Of a stretch of DNA of 64,000 nt, positions 1 through 10,136 are shown one piece after another. Within the stretch, counting starts at the first letter, position 1; each line of letters starts with the position of its first letter. This stretch comes from Candidatus Epulonipiscium viviparus (GTDB taxonomy: Bacteria > Bacillota > Clostridia > Lachnospirales > Cellulosilyticaceae), in assembly GCF_030708075.1 (NCBI RefSeq), contig NZ_CP117982.1, forward strand, positions 1,048,528 through 1,112,527, in the 5' to 3' direction. The notes beneath the pieces are model-generated. The model saw only the letters and a list, made by a program, of their open reading frames with translations, did not search any database and was not told where the DNA came from. The translations under genes and the position numbers were made by a program.

Positions 1-1318
1 TTTTTTTTCTCAATGCCGCGTCTAATACATTTGCGTCTTCATTCTTTTCAAACTCAATTTCTGCTCCCACTTCTGCCATTAATTCTGTTACTATACTAGA
101 CAAATCATCAAAATTATATCGCTCCCATATCGCCAATGTCGCTGTATCTCGATACTCTTCTATCAATTCATTTATTTTTAACACTGTTACAGATGACAAC
201 GGCAACAATTCCAAATTTTGCGATAACGCTGCCAAGTTTACGGCACCTCTTAAATTTAATCTTCTATATAATAGAAAACTCAATAATACTTTCATATCTC
301 CTTTATCTACATCTACTATCTTTGCCCTTGCCACCCCCGCTACCTTATTTTCCGTCGATTTTGTATATGGTGTTATCCTACAACTCTTGATTGTCCCTGC
401 CTGATAAACCACTGCAACTCCCGTCTTCAATTTTGCCAACTCAGTATTTACTGCAATTACCTTCATACTACTCAGCTCCGCTTGTACCACAGGATTTACG
501 CTTCGCAACATTACTACTGTTCCTATATCATTTAACGATACCTCCTCAGCTGCCGCCACAATAAATGCCAATCCATATCTTTGCGCTTCCTTTAATAATT
601 TGATCACGCTTTCCGATTCTGTAATTTGATCAAATATCGTCATATGCTTTACCTTTAGAGTTTTATTGCTCATCCAATATTCTACGGTTTTCATCGTTAA
701 CATATGCATCATCAAATTTCTCATCTCCGCGGGATATATATTGTTTAAGTCAATGATTACAGTATTATTATACAACAACTCGGCGTCCGTTTCCACTCTT
801 GTAAATATTCCTGCAGACAACGCTGATACCCTGTCTAACAATGTAATTTTTAAGCGCGAATCGAAAATAGAGACCATCTCTCCTAGTGCTTCCGATACAT
901 CAATAAATGTAGGATATGTTGCCATAGTTTTTCCGCTTCCACATCCTGCCTTTGCGTATGCCATGCGTATCGCCTTCGCCAACACCAAGCTTTGAACATC
1001 ATCCAATCCCCAGCATAATTCAAATACTTTCATCAACCGATCTATATGCTCTGCCATTGCGATCCCCTCCGGAAACTTAAACGGATTAATCTTTAGTGGC
1101 GTTACGCTTGTTCCCACTATCACGTTATTTGATAGCAGATGCTTATATTCTCCAGCTTTTGTCTCAAATATCATACAGGGAGCATCCACCATATCTATCA
1201 AGTGACAAATTGCAGTTGTTTTTCCTGCTCCTGCAGATCCCACCACCAATACGTTAAAATTAAACAACTTCTTATTCACCACTTCTGCTAAATTTACAGC
1301 ACCCTTATTTGCCGCCAT
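1..1318 (-). CDS. HerA/DUF87-type P-loop ATPase (partial, runs off left edge)
   Basis: An open frame of 439 codons without a stop starts at the ATG at 1318, preceded by an AGAGGTG ribosome site, and leaves the window at base 1, so the C-terminus is missing. Near the N-terminus the protein has a Walker A motif, GSAGAGKTT. It continues with a pattern seen in HerA/VirB4-like (DUF87) ATPases: KINPFKFPEG, a helix with EHIDRLMKVFE, then YPTFIDVSEALG and VIIDLNNI. These proteins are DNA-translocating or conjugation-type motors; the role here is unknown. The expected Walker B plus glutamate region reads MTIFDQ instead of the usual IEEAH-like sequence. It is divergent from the GH2 gene at 1466. The family is fairly sure, the function is not. 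Confidence 0.6.
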   Translation of the reverse strand, partial: MAANKGAVNLAEVVNKKLFNFNVLVVGSAGAGKTTAICHLIDMVDAPCMIFETKAGEYKHLLSNNVIVGTSVTPLKINPFKFPEGIAMAEHIDRLMKVFELCWGLDDVQSLVLAKAIRMAYAKAGCGSGKTMATYPTFIDVSEALGEMVSIFDSRLKITLLDRVSALSAGIFTRVETDAELLYNNTVIIDLNNIYPAEMRNLMMHMLTMKTVEYWMSNKTLKVKHMTIFDQITESESVIKLLKEAQRYGLAFIVAAAEEVSLNDIGTVVMLRSVNPVVQAELSSMKVIAVNTELAKLKTGVAVVYQAGTIKSCRITPYTKSTENKVAGVARAKIVDVDKGDMKVLLSFLLYRRLNLRGAVNLAALSQNLELLPLSSVTVLKINELIEEYRDTATLAIWERYNFDDLSSIVTELMAEVGAEIEFEKNEDANVLDAALRKK

Positions 1319-1465
1319 TGCGTTTCACCTCTCTACATTTTTCTCTAAAATATCCGTGTTTACTTTCAAAATTTCCTCTAACTTATTACACAATTGCCTA
1401 TAATATTAATATCAACAATGTTATAATTTCCAAGTTACACAAATTTTATTTAAAGGAGATTTCTA

Positions 1466-4225
1466 ATGCGAGAAAAGATTTTGATGAACACTGGTTACAA
1501 ATTTTTTGAAGGTGATATTACCAAAGATCCTATTTCGTCTAAACAAGACACTTACATGATGAGCAAGACTGTTCGCGGTCGTGGCCCGGAGAGCACTTCT
1601 TATTATGATGCCGATTGGGAAGACGTTACTTTACCTCACGATTTTGTTATCAAGGGCAACTATTCCGATAAGCATAATGGCTCTCACGGCTCTCTAAAAC
1701 GCAACAATGCTTGGTATCGACGTTATTTTAAACTCGATTCCGCTGACGCCAATAAGCGATTTTCTTTTATATTTGAAGGTGTCGGTAAAAATTCCAAAAT
1801 TTGGATAAATGGCCACCTGATGGGCACCAACTCCAGTATGTATAATACTTTTGAAGTCGATTTTACTGCAGTAGCTCATATCGGCGAAATTAATACTCTG
1901 GCTATATATATTGATAACTCCGACTTTGAGGGTTGGTGGTATGAAGGCTCTGGTATCTACCGAAATGTGTGGCTTCAAAAAACCGATGCCCTTCGTCTAA
2001 ATTGGTGGGATAATTTTATTTATAGCGTCAATCTTAAAGATGATGATTTTGATATTTATGTTAGTGGTATGCTAGAAAATTACTCTGATGCTACACGAAC
2101 TGTTACTATAAAATATGCGCTAAAAGAAAACAATAATACTGTCGAGCTTGGTCAGTATGATCTTTCTGTTGCACCTTGCGATGTTGCTTCATACTCCGAA
2201 GTTTTCACCTTCGCCGATGCTACCAGATGGTCCATTGACAATCCTTTCTTATATACTGTTATCGTTACTGTTGTAGAAAATGGCGAAATTATTGATGAGC
2301 TCACTACCAAAACCGGTTTTAGAACTGTTCGTTTTACTGCAGATCACGGGCTGTTTATCAACAATCAACCAATTAAAGTAAAAGGCGTTTGCATCCATCA
2401 AGATCATGGCAGCCTGGGTGTTGCTGTTCCCGCCGCTGTCGAGGAGTTTCGCATCAAGAAACTTAAGGAAATGGGTGTTAATGCGTATCGCTGCGCTCAC
2501 AATAATCCTTCGATTCACATTCTCGAACTTTGCGATAAATACGGTATGATCGTTATGGATGAAAATCGTTGGTTTGAAACTAGTCACGATGCGTTCTTAC
2601 AAATCGAATCGATGGTTAAGCGAGATCGTAATCACCCGAGCATTATTATGTGGTCTGCTGGAAACGAAGAGCCTACTCAGAGCACCGTTGTTGGCAAGCA
2701 TATCCTCGAAGAAATTAAGATGTTTATTAAGCGCTTAGACAAAACTCGTCCTGTTACTCTTGCTTTAAATGGCGGTTTTTATGGCTCTCACGCATCCGAA
2801 TCTTCTGATACTCTCAGCATCAACTATGCTATCAAATTTTACGATAAGTCGCATGAAGTTCATCCAGATAAATGTATTATGGTAACAGAAGCTGGAGCTA
2901 CTCGAAATCCTAGAGGTGTCTATTTCCCTACAGATACTGTTCTTAATGTTACTGCCTATGATGAACATTTTCCTTCTTTTGGCGAATCTTTTAGACGCTT
3001 CTGGAAAGAGGTCGATACTCGCAATTATGTTGCCGGACTATTCTACTGGCCTGGTATAGAATATCGTGGCGAAGCCGAATATCCACAACTTACCAATATG
3101 GGTGGCGGTCTCGATAGCTGCTGCTTCGAAAAAGACAACTTCTATTTGTTGCAATCATTTTGGCTTGATGAGCCTGTTCTTCATTTGTTTCCGCATTGGA
3201 ATCTGTTTGGTCACGAAGGCGAAGCCATCCGCGTTATGACATATTCTAATTTAGACGAAGTAGAATTAATTGTAAACGGCATATCTGCTGGCAAGCAACC
3301 TGCAAATAAATATGATCAAAACGAATGGAGCGTACCATTTGCTCCTGGCGAAATCGTTGCGATAGGCTACAAAGACGGTGCCGAAGTTAAACGTACAACA
3401 GTCAAAACTACCGGAGATCCTGCAGCTCTCAATATAGTTGCAGACAATCAGCCAAACTCCGATGGTGTTGTAGTTCTTCGCGTATTTGCCACCGATTCAA
3501 ACGGTGACTTTGTACCAAACAGTAAAATTGCTATCTCGCATACCGTCGAAAACGGCACATTACTCGGCGCAAGCAATGGCGATCCACTAGATCAAACTTC
3601 TGTTGTTGCCAATACTCACAATTTAAATTCCGGACTTTTGCAAATTATCGCAAGACAGGACTCTAAAGATGCTCCAATCAAGGTTACTGCAACCAACGGT
3701 GACATGTCCGCAACATTCGAATGCGACTTCCTAACCGTTCCAACAGCTCAGCTTCCTGTTCAAACTGATAAAATGGATCTTCCTAATTTTAGAGTTTGGC
3801 CTATTACACTAGACGTTGATGTTGCCGCAAGAGTCAATTACGATGATATGAACACTAGCATTCCGTTTAAATTCGGCACCGATCATCTTAGCGAAATCTT
3901 TGCAGATGACTATGGCTACGCTAAATACACTACCCGATTGCTCATTCCAGATTATGTCGGCGAAAAAGAAGTACGCATCATTATCGAAAATGTCACTGGC
4001 GATACCGAGATCTCCATTGAGCACGATCGCAATGTGTGGCCTAATGTTCAGCCTAGACTTGGTATTTCTCAAGAAATTATAAAATTTGCTGATCCACAGG
4101 GCGGCAATATTACTGTGCCTGTAACCAAGTTCTTCAAAAACGAAAAAGTTTTCGTACACATCGTTAACAAATACTCCGATCCAACTTGCGGCATCAGAGG
4201 CAAAGTGTACTGGGAACTCCACTAA
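1466..4225 (+). CDS. Cytosolic GH2 beta-galactosidase-like glycosidase, copy A
   Basis: A 919-residue glycoside hydrolase family 2 enzyme. The ATG at 1466 follows an AAGGAGA ribosome site by seven bases. Domain order: N-terminal jelly-roll sugar-binding domain (about 1-185), Ig-like domain (about 190-300), TIM barrel (about 300-590), then DUF4982-like and Ig-like domains to the end. The acid/base is expected to be E401 in WSAGNEE and the nucleophile E475 in MVTEAG, both as in the retaining GH2 family. No signal peptide is visible, so it should act in the cytoplasm on imported oligosaccharides. It is paralogous over its whole length to the enzyme at 10137. hemA starts four bases after its stop, so the two are probably co-transcribed. 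The sugar specificity (galactoside or glucuronide) cannot be read from the sequence. Confidence 0.88.
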   Translation: MREKILMNTGYKFFEGDITKDPISSKQDTYMMSKTVRGRGPESTSYYDADWEDVTLPHDFVIKGNYSDKHNGSHGSLKRNNAWYRRYFKLDSADANKRFSFIFEGVGKNSKIWINGHLMGTNSSMYNTFEVDFTAVAHIGEINTLAIYIDNSDFEGWWYEGSGIYRNVWLQKTDALRLNWWDNFIYSVNLKDDDFDIYVSGMLENYSDATRTVTIKYALKENNNTVELGQYDLSVAPCDVASYSEVFTFADATRWSIDNPFLYTVIVTVVENGEIIDELTTKTGFRTVRFTADHGLFINNQPIKVKGVCIHQDHGSLGVAVPAAVEEFRIKKLKEMGVNAYRCAHNNPSIHILELCDKYGMIVMDENRWFETSHDAFLQIESMVKRDRNHPSIIMWSAGNEEPTQSTVVGKHILEEIKMFIKRLDKTRPVTLALNGGFYGSHASESSDTLSINYAIKFYDKSHEVHPDKCIMVTEAGATRNPRGVYFPTDTVLNVTAYDEHFPSFGESFRRFWKEVDTRNYVAGLFYWPGIEYRGEAEYPQLTNMGGGLDSCCFEKDNFYLLQSFWLDEPVLHLFPHWNLFGHEGEAIRVMTYSNLDEVELIVNGISAGKQPANKYDQNEWSVPFAPGEIVAIGYKDGAEVKRTTVKTTGDPAALNIVADNQPNSDGVVVLRVFATDSNGDFVPNSKIAISHTVENGTLLGASNGDPLDQTSVVANTHNLNSGLLQIIARQDSKDAPIKVTATNGDMSATFECDFLTVPTAQLPVQTDKMDLPNFRVWPITLDVDVAARVNYDDMNTSIPFKFGTDHLSEIFADDYGYAKYTTRLLIPDYVGEKEVRIIIENVTGDTEISIEHDRNVWPNVQPRLGISQEIIKFADPQGGNITVPVTKFFKNEKVFVHIVNKYSDPTCGIRGKVYWELH

Positions 4226-4229
4226 AACC

Positions 4230-5438
4230 ATGAATGTTGCAGTTATAGGAGTAAGCCATCAAAGTGCATCGGCTGAATTACGCGAATTGCTATCTTTTAC
4301 CAATTCTCAAAAAATTGCAGCGACTACTGCATTACTCGACGCGGGGGTTGCCGAGTGCGTCATCCTTTCCACATGCAACCGGAGCGAGATATATGTAGCC
4401 TCTCACAATCTCGATGCGGATATCCCCAAAGTTTTAGAATTATATGAGAACGTCTCTGCCAATACTATATTTACGCATCGAGGTTTAGACGCGTTGACTC
4501 ATCTTTTTATGGTTACAGCTGGTCTTGATTCTATCGTTATTGGCGAAGATCAAATTTTAGGGCAAGTCAAAGAGGCTCATCTCGCTGCCCTAGAACTTGG
4601 CGCATCCAAAAAAATTCTAAACAAATGTTTCCGCGAGGCAATTACAACAGCCAAAAATATTAAAGCAACCACCAAGATTTCTGAGCTGCCTTTATCCATT
4701 GCATATATCGGAGTCAAATTTCTCAAGGAAAAGCTCGGATCGCTCAAAGATAAAACCGCACTTCTTATCGGTGCCGGAGAAATGAATCAGCTTGTGCTTA
4801 AATATCTCACTGCCGAAAAAATAGGTACCGTATTTATCGCAAACCGATCGCCTATTCAAAACGACGATTATCCTGCTATCATTATTCCTTTTGCTGATCG
4901 ATACGCCAAAATCCCCGAAGTCGATGTGGTTATCTCTTGTACTGCATCTCCACATGTTATTATAGAATCCTTTGCTGCACCCACTGGCGAGGTCTATATT
5001 CTAGATCTTGCCATCCCCAGAGATATCGCGCCTATTATTGGCGAAATACCTGGGGTATCTTTATACAATATTGATGATCTACAAGAAATTGCCAATCGAA
5101 ATAACGCTTCCCGTACTGAGCTCTCGCAAATAGCCATCGCTACAATCGAAGATGACATCGCCACTCTTGCCGAATGGTTTTCACGCATTTCCGCAGATGC
5201 TACTCTCAGAGCTCTCAACGATATGTGCCACGTGATACATTCTGATACAATGCGCTATCTAAATCGCAAGCTCGATCTCGATCTAAAAGAGCATAAACTC
5301 ATAGATCAGATGCTACTAAGCTCTCTAAAACGGCTAATTCGCGAACCGATTCTCAAAATAAAGCAGGAGACCAATCCAGTGCAGCAAGCTGAATATATCA
5401 AATTGCTATCCGAATTATTTTCGATACCTTTGGAATAA
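4230..5438 (+). CDS. hemA: Glutamyl-tRNA reductase
   Basis: This 402-residue protein reduces glutamyl-tRNA(Glu) to glutamate-1-semialdehyde with NADPH, the first step of the C5 route to 5-aminolevulinate. The N-terminal signature GVSHQSASAELRE and the catalytic cysteine C49 in STCNR are present. They are followed by GLDSIVIGEDQILGQVKEA and a Rossmann GAGEM near residues 186-190. The length is normal for the family. It begins four bases after the GH2 stop codon, without a clear ribosome site of its own except for the tail of the upstream gene, which suggests translational coupling. The product is used by hemL, encoded 3.4 kb downstream in the same cluster. Confidence 0.95.
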   Translation: MNVAVIGVSHQSASAELRELLSFTNSQKIAATTALLDAGVAECVILSTCNRSEIYVASHNLDADIPKVLELYENVSANTIFTHRGLDALTHLFMVTAGLDSIVIGEDQILGQVKEAHLAALELGASKKILNKCFREAITTAKNIKATTKISELPLSIAYIGVKFLKEKLGSLKDKTALLIGAGEMNQLVLKYLTAEKIGTVFIANRSPIQNDDYPAIIIPFADRYAKIPEVDVVISCTASPHVIIESFAAPTGEVYILDLAIPRDIAPIIGEIPGVSLYNIDDLQEIANRNNASRTELSQIAIATIEDDIATLAEWFSRISADATLRALNDMCHVIHSDTMRYLNRKLDLDLKEHKLIDQMLLSSLKRLIREPILKIKQETNPVQQAEYIKLLSELFSIPLE

Positions 5439-5459
5439 TCGACGTCACAATATAAAGGA

Positions 5460-7817
5460 GTGATCTATACGTTTACAGTAGGTACCAGAGGCAGCGCGCT
5501 TGCTATTGCTCAGACAAAGCAAATCATAGCCTTAATGCAACAGCAAAATCCCGCTGCTACTTTTTCAATTAAAATAATTCAAACCAAAGGCGATGCCATT
5601 ACAGAGATCCCGCTCGATAAAATTGGTGACAAAGGTCTTTTTGTTTCCGAGATAGAGCACCAACTTCTCAGCGGCCAGATAGATATCGCCATTCATAGCT
5701 ACAAAGATCTCCCCAGTAATATAACTCCCGGGCTTATCATTGCCCATCCTCCGGCGCGTGCACCCAGGCAAGATGCTCTCGTTCTTCGTGATGGCACCAT
5801 CTCCTCTCTCGATGCGATCCCGCGCAATGCTACAATAGCTACCGGTAGCCTAAGACGCAAATTACAGCTTCTCCACCATAGGCCAGATCTCAACGTCGTT
5901 CCTATTCGTGGAAACATCGATACTCGACTCAAAAAACTCTCAGATGTGGATGGCATCGTCATCGCTGCAGCTGGGCTCGCTCGCTTGGACTTGGCTCATA
6001 AAATAAGTTATTTATTTCCAGAAGATATTCTCGTCCCAGCAGCTGCGCAAGGAGCAATAGCTATTCAATGCCGTGCTACTGACACTACGGCTATAGCATG
6101 CGCCAACAGTATTTCGGACTCTACAACAGCCCTAGAAGTTTCCGCCGAACGAGCTTTTCTATCCGCAATTGATGGCAGCTGCCATATTCCCGTCGGAGCT
6201 ACGGCGCATCTAATCGACGATACCATGTATCTTAAAGCAATTTTCGGAGATACAACTACATTTATCACTCACTCTGCCGAAGCTCATGTCACTACAGAAA
6301 TACAGGCGCAAGCTCTCGGTATTGCAACAGCTCGATCCATCTTGGCGCAGATCAACGCACCATCTCATGCTGGCATGGTTTATCTAGTGGGTGCAGGACC
6401 AGGCGACCCAGGACTTCTCACGCTCAAAGCTCTCGAGTGCATCCAAAAAGCCGATGTTATCGTATATGATAAATTAGCAAACCCGGCATTTCTAGCCTCG
6501 GCAAAACCCTCCTGTAAACTTATCGATGCTGGCAAAGTATCTGCTAATCACACATTGACGCAAGATCAGATCAACGAGACCCTAGCTGCCAATGCGCAAG
6601 ATGATGTAGTTGTTACGCGATTAAAAGGTGGGGATCCCTATGTATTTGGAAGAGGTGCCGAAGAAGCAGAATATCTCGCCGAACGTGGCATTCCGTTTGA
6701 AGTGGTTCCTGGCATCACATCGGCAATTGGCGGCTTATGCTATGCTGGAATCCCTGTCACGCATCGTAATTTCGCATCGTCTTTTCATGTCATCACCGGG
6801 CACCAAAAAGCCAATTCAGATGCAATCAACTGGCCCGCTCTTGCCACTGTCGGGGGTACATTAATTTTTCTCATGGGCATAGCAAACCTCAAGTCGATTT
6901 GTCACAATCTCATAACACATGGCTTAGCTACTACAACTCCTGCAGCCATCGTAACAAATGCTACAACGCCACATCAGCAAATTGTAATCGGCACCCTCGC
7001 CACTCTTACAAATATTGCCAAGTCCAACGCCGTAACAAGCCCTGGAATAATCGTCGTCGGCGATGTAGTTTCTCTACAAAATCAACTAGACTTCTTTACG
7101 AAAAAGCCGCTCTTCGGCAAAACTATTGTCGTAACCCGCGCTCGCTCGCAATCTAGCTCTTTATCAACAGCACTAGCAGATCTCGGTGCACATGTTATCG
7201 AAGCACCTGCCTTTAGCATAGAGCCGCATCCAGACAATCTACTTGCGACAATCAAATCAATCGACTCGTACGACTTTATCGCTTTTACCAGTCAAAACGG
7301 CGTTGAAATTTTCTTCGAAACGTTATTTGCCTCGGGCCTCGATGCTCGTTCGTTAGCCCACGCTCAAATAACCGCTATCGGATCGGCAACAGCTTCCAAG
7401 CTTCAACAATACGGAATCCATGCCGATATCATTCCGCCAAAAGCAAATTCCGAATCGCTATTGGCAGTACTCGAATCTATAGTCACTCCGGCTCATAAAT
7501 TATTACTGGTAACAGCCACAAATTCTCGCGATATACTTCTAAACCTCAGTTGCCATGTAGACAAGGTTTGCGCGTATGCCACAGTTCCAGCCACGACTAT
7601 GCCCAGCATCGCTGCAGCAGACTATATCACTTTCACCTGCTCGTCAGCAGTCGAAAACTTCATGGCTATATCCGGTAATGCCAATATCATAGCCAAAACA
7701 GTATCCATTGGCAACGTCACTTCCGCAGCTCTCCAAAAATATGGACTATCCATAGATTTACAAGCCGCCACCGCCACCATTGCCGACCTGGTCGATACAA
7801 TTGTCAACGATGTTTAA
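5460..7817 (+). CDS. hemC-cobA-hemD: Trifunctional fusion: porphobilinogen deaminase, uroporphyrinogen-III methyltransferase, uroporphyrinogen-III synthase
   Basis: Three enzymes are fused in 785 residues. Residues 1-300 are HemC, with [12 protein letters not shown] and the dipyrromethane-binding cysteine C241 in GSCHIPVGA. Residues 306-545 are the SUMT (CobA) domain, with [12 protein letters not shown] and [13 protein letters not shown]. Residues 548-785 are HemD. Together they turn porphobilinogen into uroporphyrinogen III and then precorrin-2, the branch toward siroheme and corrinoids. The start is uncertain: the frame opens with GTG at 5460, but that codon lies inside the AAAGGAG ribosome site. 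The codon at ribosome-site distance is ACG at 5469, seven codons before the conserved SALAIAQ. HemC-CobA-HemD order is known from Clostridia, though CobA-HemD fusions are commoner. Confidence 0.93.
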   Translation: MIYTFTVGTRGSALAIAQTKQIIALMQQQNPAATFSIKIIQTKGDAITEIPLDKIGDKGLFVSEIEHQLLSGQIDIAIHSYKDLPSNITPGLIIAHPPARAPRQDALVLRDGTISSLDAIPRNATIATGSLRRKLQLLHHRPDLNVVPIRGNIDTRLKKLSDVDGIVIAAAGLARLDLAHKISYLFPEDILVPAAAQGAIAIQCRATDTTAIACANSISDSTTALEVSAERAFLSAIDGSCHIPVGATAHLIDDTMYLKAIFGDTTTFITHSAEAHVTTEIQAQALGIATARSILAQINAPSHAGMVYLVGAGPGDPGLLTLKALECIQKADVIVYDKLANPAFLASAKPSCKLIDAGKVSANHTLTQDQINETLAANAQDDVVVTRLKGGDPYVFGRGAEEAEYLAERGIPFEVVPGITSAIGGLCYAGIPVTHRNFASSFHVITGHQKANSDAINWPALATVGGTLIFLMGIANLKSICHNLITHGLATTTPAAIVTNATTPHQQIVIGTLATLTNIAKSNAVTSPGIIVVGDVVSLQNQLDFFTKKPLFGKTIVVTRARSQSSSLSTALADLGAHVIEAPAFSIEPHPDNLLATIKSIDSYDFIAFTSQNGVEIFFETLFASGLDARSLAHAQITAIGSATASKLQQYGIHADIIPPKANSESLLAVLESIVTPAHKLLLVTATNSRDILLNLSCHVDKVCAYATVPATTMPSIAAADYITFTCSSAVENFMAISGNANIIAKTVSIGNVTSAALQKYGLSIDLQAATATIADLVDTIVNDV

Positions 7818-7864
7818 TCCGTAATTTATTCTCTTGCTCATTCTTATTTTTAGAGGAGGTTAAC

Positions 7865-8845
7865 ATGATTTTCAGACCCAGACGTTTACGCCAAAATTCT
7901 CACATCAGAGCTTTGGTTCGTGAAACGCATTTACACATTACTGATCTCGTTTTTCCGATTTTTGTAACAGAAGGTAGCAATATAAAAACTGAGATTTCTT
8001 CTCTACCAGGTGTTTATCATTTTTCTATTGATACTCTGCTAATCGAAGTAGCGGAGGTTATAGAGTTAGGCATCCACGCTGTTATGCTATTCGGAATTCC
8101 CGATACCAAAGATGCTTGCGGGAGTTCTGCATTCGATCCTAACGGCATAGTTCAGCGTGCCACCCGTGCGCTTAAGGAAGCATTTCCAGATTTATATATA
8201 ATCACAGACGTTTGCTTATGCCAATACACAGATCATGGCCATTGCGGCATTTTGGAAAATACTACCATCACCAACGACGCTACACTAGAGGTTTTGGCCC
8301 AAGTTGCTCTCAGTCATGCCACCGCAGGAGCCGATATGGTTGCCCCCTCAGATATGATGGACGGCCGAGTTGCGACAATTCGTCGTATCCTCGATCTTAA
8401 CGGCTTTTCTCATATTCCTATTATGGCGTACAGTGCCAAATACGCTTCAAACTTTTATGGACCTTTTCGCGCGGCGGCTCACTCGACTCCCTCTTTTGGT
8501 GACCGCAAATCATATCAGATGGATTACGCCAACGCCGCCGAGGCCCTCCGAGAAGTACAACTAGATATTGCAGAAGGCGCGGATATCGTAATGGTTAAGC
8601 CCGCCCTTGCGTATCTCGATATTATTGCAAAGGTTTGCGCGGAAGTTACTGTGCCAGTTGCTGCGTACAATGTCAGCGGAGAATATGCGATCTTAAAGCT
8701 CGCTATTTCACATGGGCTTCTCGATGAGCTAGCGATTTACGAAACTTTATTATCTATCAAGCGCGCTGGTGCCACACTAATTATTTCTTACTTCGCCAAA
8801 GAAGTTGCCTACAATATTAGGGAGGGTAAATATGATTCACACTAA
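7865..8845 (+). CDS. hemB: Delta-aminolevulinic acid dehydratase (porphobilinogen synthase)
   Basis: A 326-residue enzyme that condenses two 5-aminolevulinates into porphobilinogen, the substrate of the HemC domain encoded upstream. The start ATG has an AGAGGAGG ribosome site. Visible landmarks are the cysteine-rich metal site [14 protein letters not shown], the first Schiff-base lysine K192 in AYSAKYAS, and the second, K245, in VMVKPA. The three cysteines suggest the zinc-dependent type. The end of the gene overlaps the start of hemL by 14 bases in another frame, so the two are translationally coupled. Confidence 0.96.
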   Translation: MIFRPRRLRQNSHIRALVRETHLHITDLVFPIFVTEGSNIKTEISSLPGVYHFSIDTLLIEVAEVIELGIHAVMLFGIPDTKDACGSSAFDPNGIVQRATRALKEAFPDLYIITDVCLCQYTDHGHCGILENTTITNDATLEVLAQVALSHATAGADMVAPSDMMDGRVATIRRILDLNGFSHIPIMAYSAKYASNFYGPFRAAAHSTPSFGDRKSYQMDYANAAEALREVQLDIAEGADIVMVKPALAYLDIIAKVCAEVTVPVAAYNVSGEYAILKLAISHGLLDELAIYETLLSIKRAGATLIISYFAKEVAYNIREGKYDSH

Positions 8846-10124
8846 TTCGGAGCATCTATATTATAAAGCGCAGAAGCTTATTCCCGGCGGGGTTAACAGT
8901 CCTGTCCGTGCCTTCAAATCGGTGGGCACTTCTCCTATCTTTGCCGCCAAAGCTTATGGCAGCGTTATCGAAGATGTAGATGGCAACAAATATATCGATT
9001 ACATCTGCTCTTGGGGCCCTCTAATTCTAGGCCACAGCCATCCTCTTCTATTGGATAGCATCACCAATGCAGCGAAGCTTGGCTCCAGTTTTGGTATTCC
9101 CACTGCCGCCGAAGTTGAAATGGCCGAGCTAATCGTTTCCGCATATTCTAGCTCTGTAGATGAAGCCAGAATGGTAAATTCTGGTACAGAGGCCACCATG
9201 AGTGCTTTGCGTGTCGCAAGAGGATATACTGGTCGTAACAAAATTTTAAAATTCGAAGGTTGCTATCATGGTCACAATGATTCCTTGCTCGTTAAGTCTG
9301 GTTCCGGTACCATCACGTATGGCGTTCCTACTAGCTTAGGCATAACCGCGGCCGTTGCCCATGACACGATTGTTGCCCCATATAATGATATTGAAGCGGT
9401 CACAGCTATTTTTGAAGCGCACTCACATGAGATTGCCGCCGTTATAGTCGAGCCCGTTTCTGGCAATATGGGAGTCGTCTCCGCGACCATCGAATTTTTA
9501 CAAGCGCTTCGAGATCTCACTGCTACCCATGGCGCGGTCCTAATTTTTGATGAAGTTATCACAGGATTTAGATTGGCCTATGGCGGCGCTAGCGAGTATT
9601 TTGGCATTGCACCCGATATGATATGTTTTGGCAAAATAATTGGGGGCGGGCTTCCGGTCGGTGCGTACGCAGGCAAGCGAGCCATTATGGATGTCGTATC
9701 TCCAGTTGGCGGTGTCTATCAGGCCGGCACATTATCTGGAAATCCTCTTGCTATGGCTGCAGGAATTACGCAGCTCAAGTATTTACGCGACACTGCGACT
9801 ATATATGCCGATCTCGATGCCAAGGCAGCGTATTTGGAATCGGGTATTAATACAATCCTACGCGAACTTAATCTCAATTTTACCGTCAACCGAGTTGGCT
9901 CATTGCTATGTTTATTTTTCACTTCTCACAAAGTTACAAATTACGATGAGGCGCTCACCTGCGATACTCAAAAATTTAATATATACTTTCAATCTTTACT
10001 CGATCAGGGAATTCTCATTGGTCCATCACAATTTGAAGCCATGTTTATTTCCGCTGCACACACATATGCTCAACTAGATACAACATTAGCTGCCATTAGG
10101 GTAGCATTAAATCAATTTAAGTAG
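8832..10124 (+). CDS. hemL: Glutamate-1-semialdehyde 2,1-aminomutase
   Basis: A 430-residue PLP enzyme that converts the HemA product to 5-aminolevulinate. The ATG at 8832 is preferred because it has a GGGAGG ribosome site just upstream and gives the normal family N-terminus ([24 protein letters not shown]). A longer frame from 8805 exists but lies within hemB. The PLP lysine is K268 in [22 protein letters not shown] and FDEVITGFR complete the aminotransferase fold signature. With hemA, hemB and the hemC-cobA-hemD fusion it makes a complete route from glutamyl-tRNA to uroporphyrinogen III and precorrin-2. Confidence 0.96.
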   Translation: MIHTNSEHLYYKAQKLIPGGVNSPVRAFKSVGTSPIFAAKAYGSVIEDVDGNKYIDYICSWGPLILGHSHPLLLDSITNAAKLGSSFGIPTAAEVEMAELIVSAYSSSVDEARMVNSGTEATMSALRVARGYTGRNKILKFEGCYHGHNDSLLVKSGSGTITYGVPTSLGITAAVAHDTIVAPYNDIEAVTAIFEAHSHEIAAVIVEPVSGNMGVVSATIEFLQALRDLTATHGAVLIFDEVITGFRLAYGGASEYFGIAPDMICFGKIIGGGLPVGAYAGKRAIMDVVSPVGGVYQAGTLSGNPLAMAAGITQLKYLRDTATIYADLDAKAAYLESGINTILRELNLNFTVNRVGSLLCLFFTSHKVTNYDEALTCDTQKFNIYFQSLLDQGILIGPSQFEAMFISAAHTYAQLDTTLAAIRVALNQFK

Positions 10125-10136
10125 AGGAGTTTGATT

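Noticed and set aside
136-995. Two plus-strand open frames of 84 and 109 codons
   Set aside because: They lie antisense within the continuous minus-strand ATPase frame, which has a ribosome site and family motifs; the plus-strand frames have none.
1394-1427. Possible promoter of GH2 copy A from two TATAAT boxes
   Set aside because: Neither box has a -35 element at 15-19 bases, so I do not call it in this AT-rich stretch.
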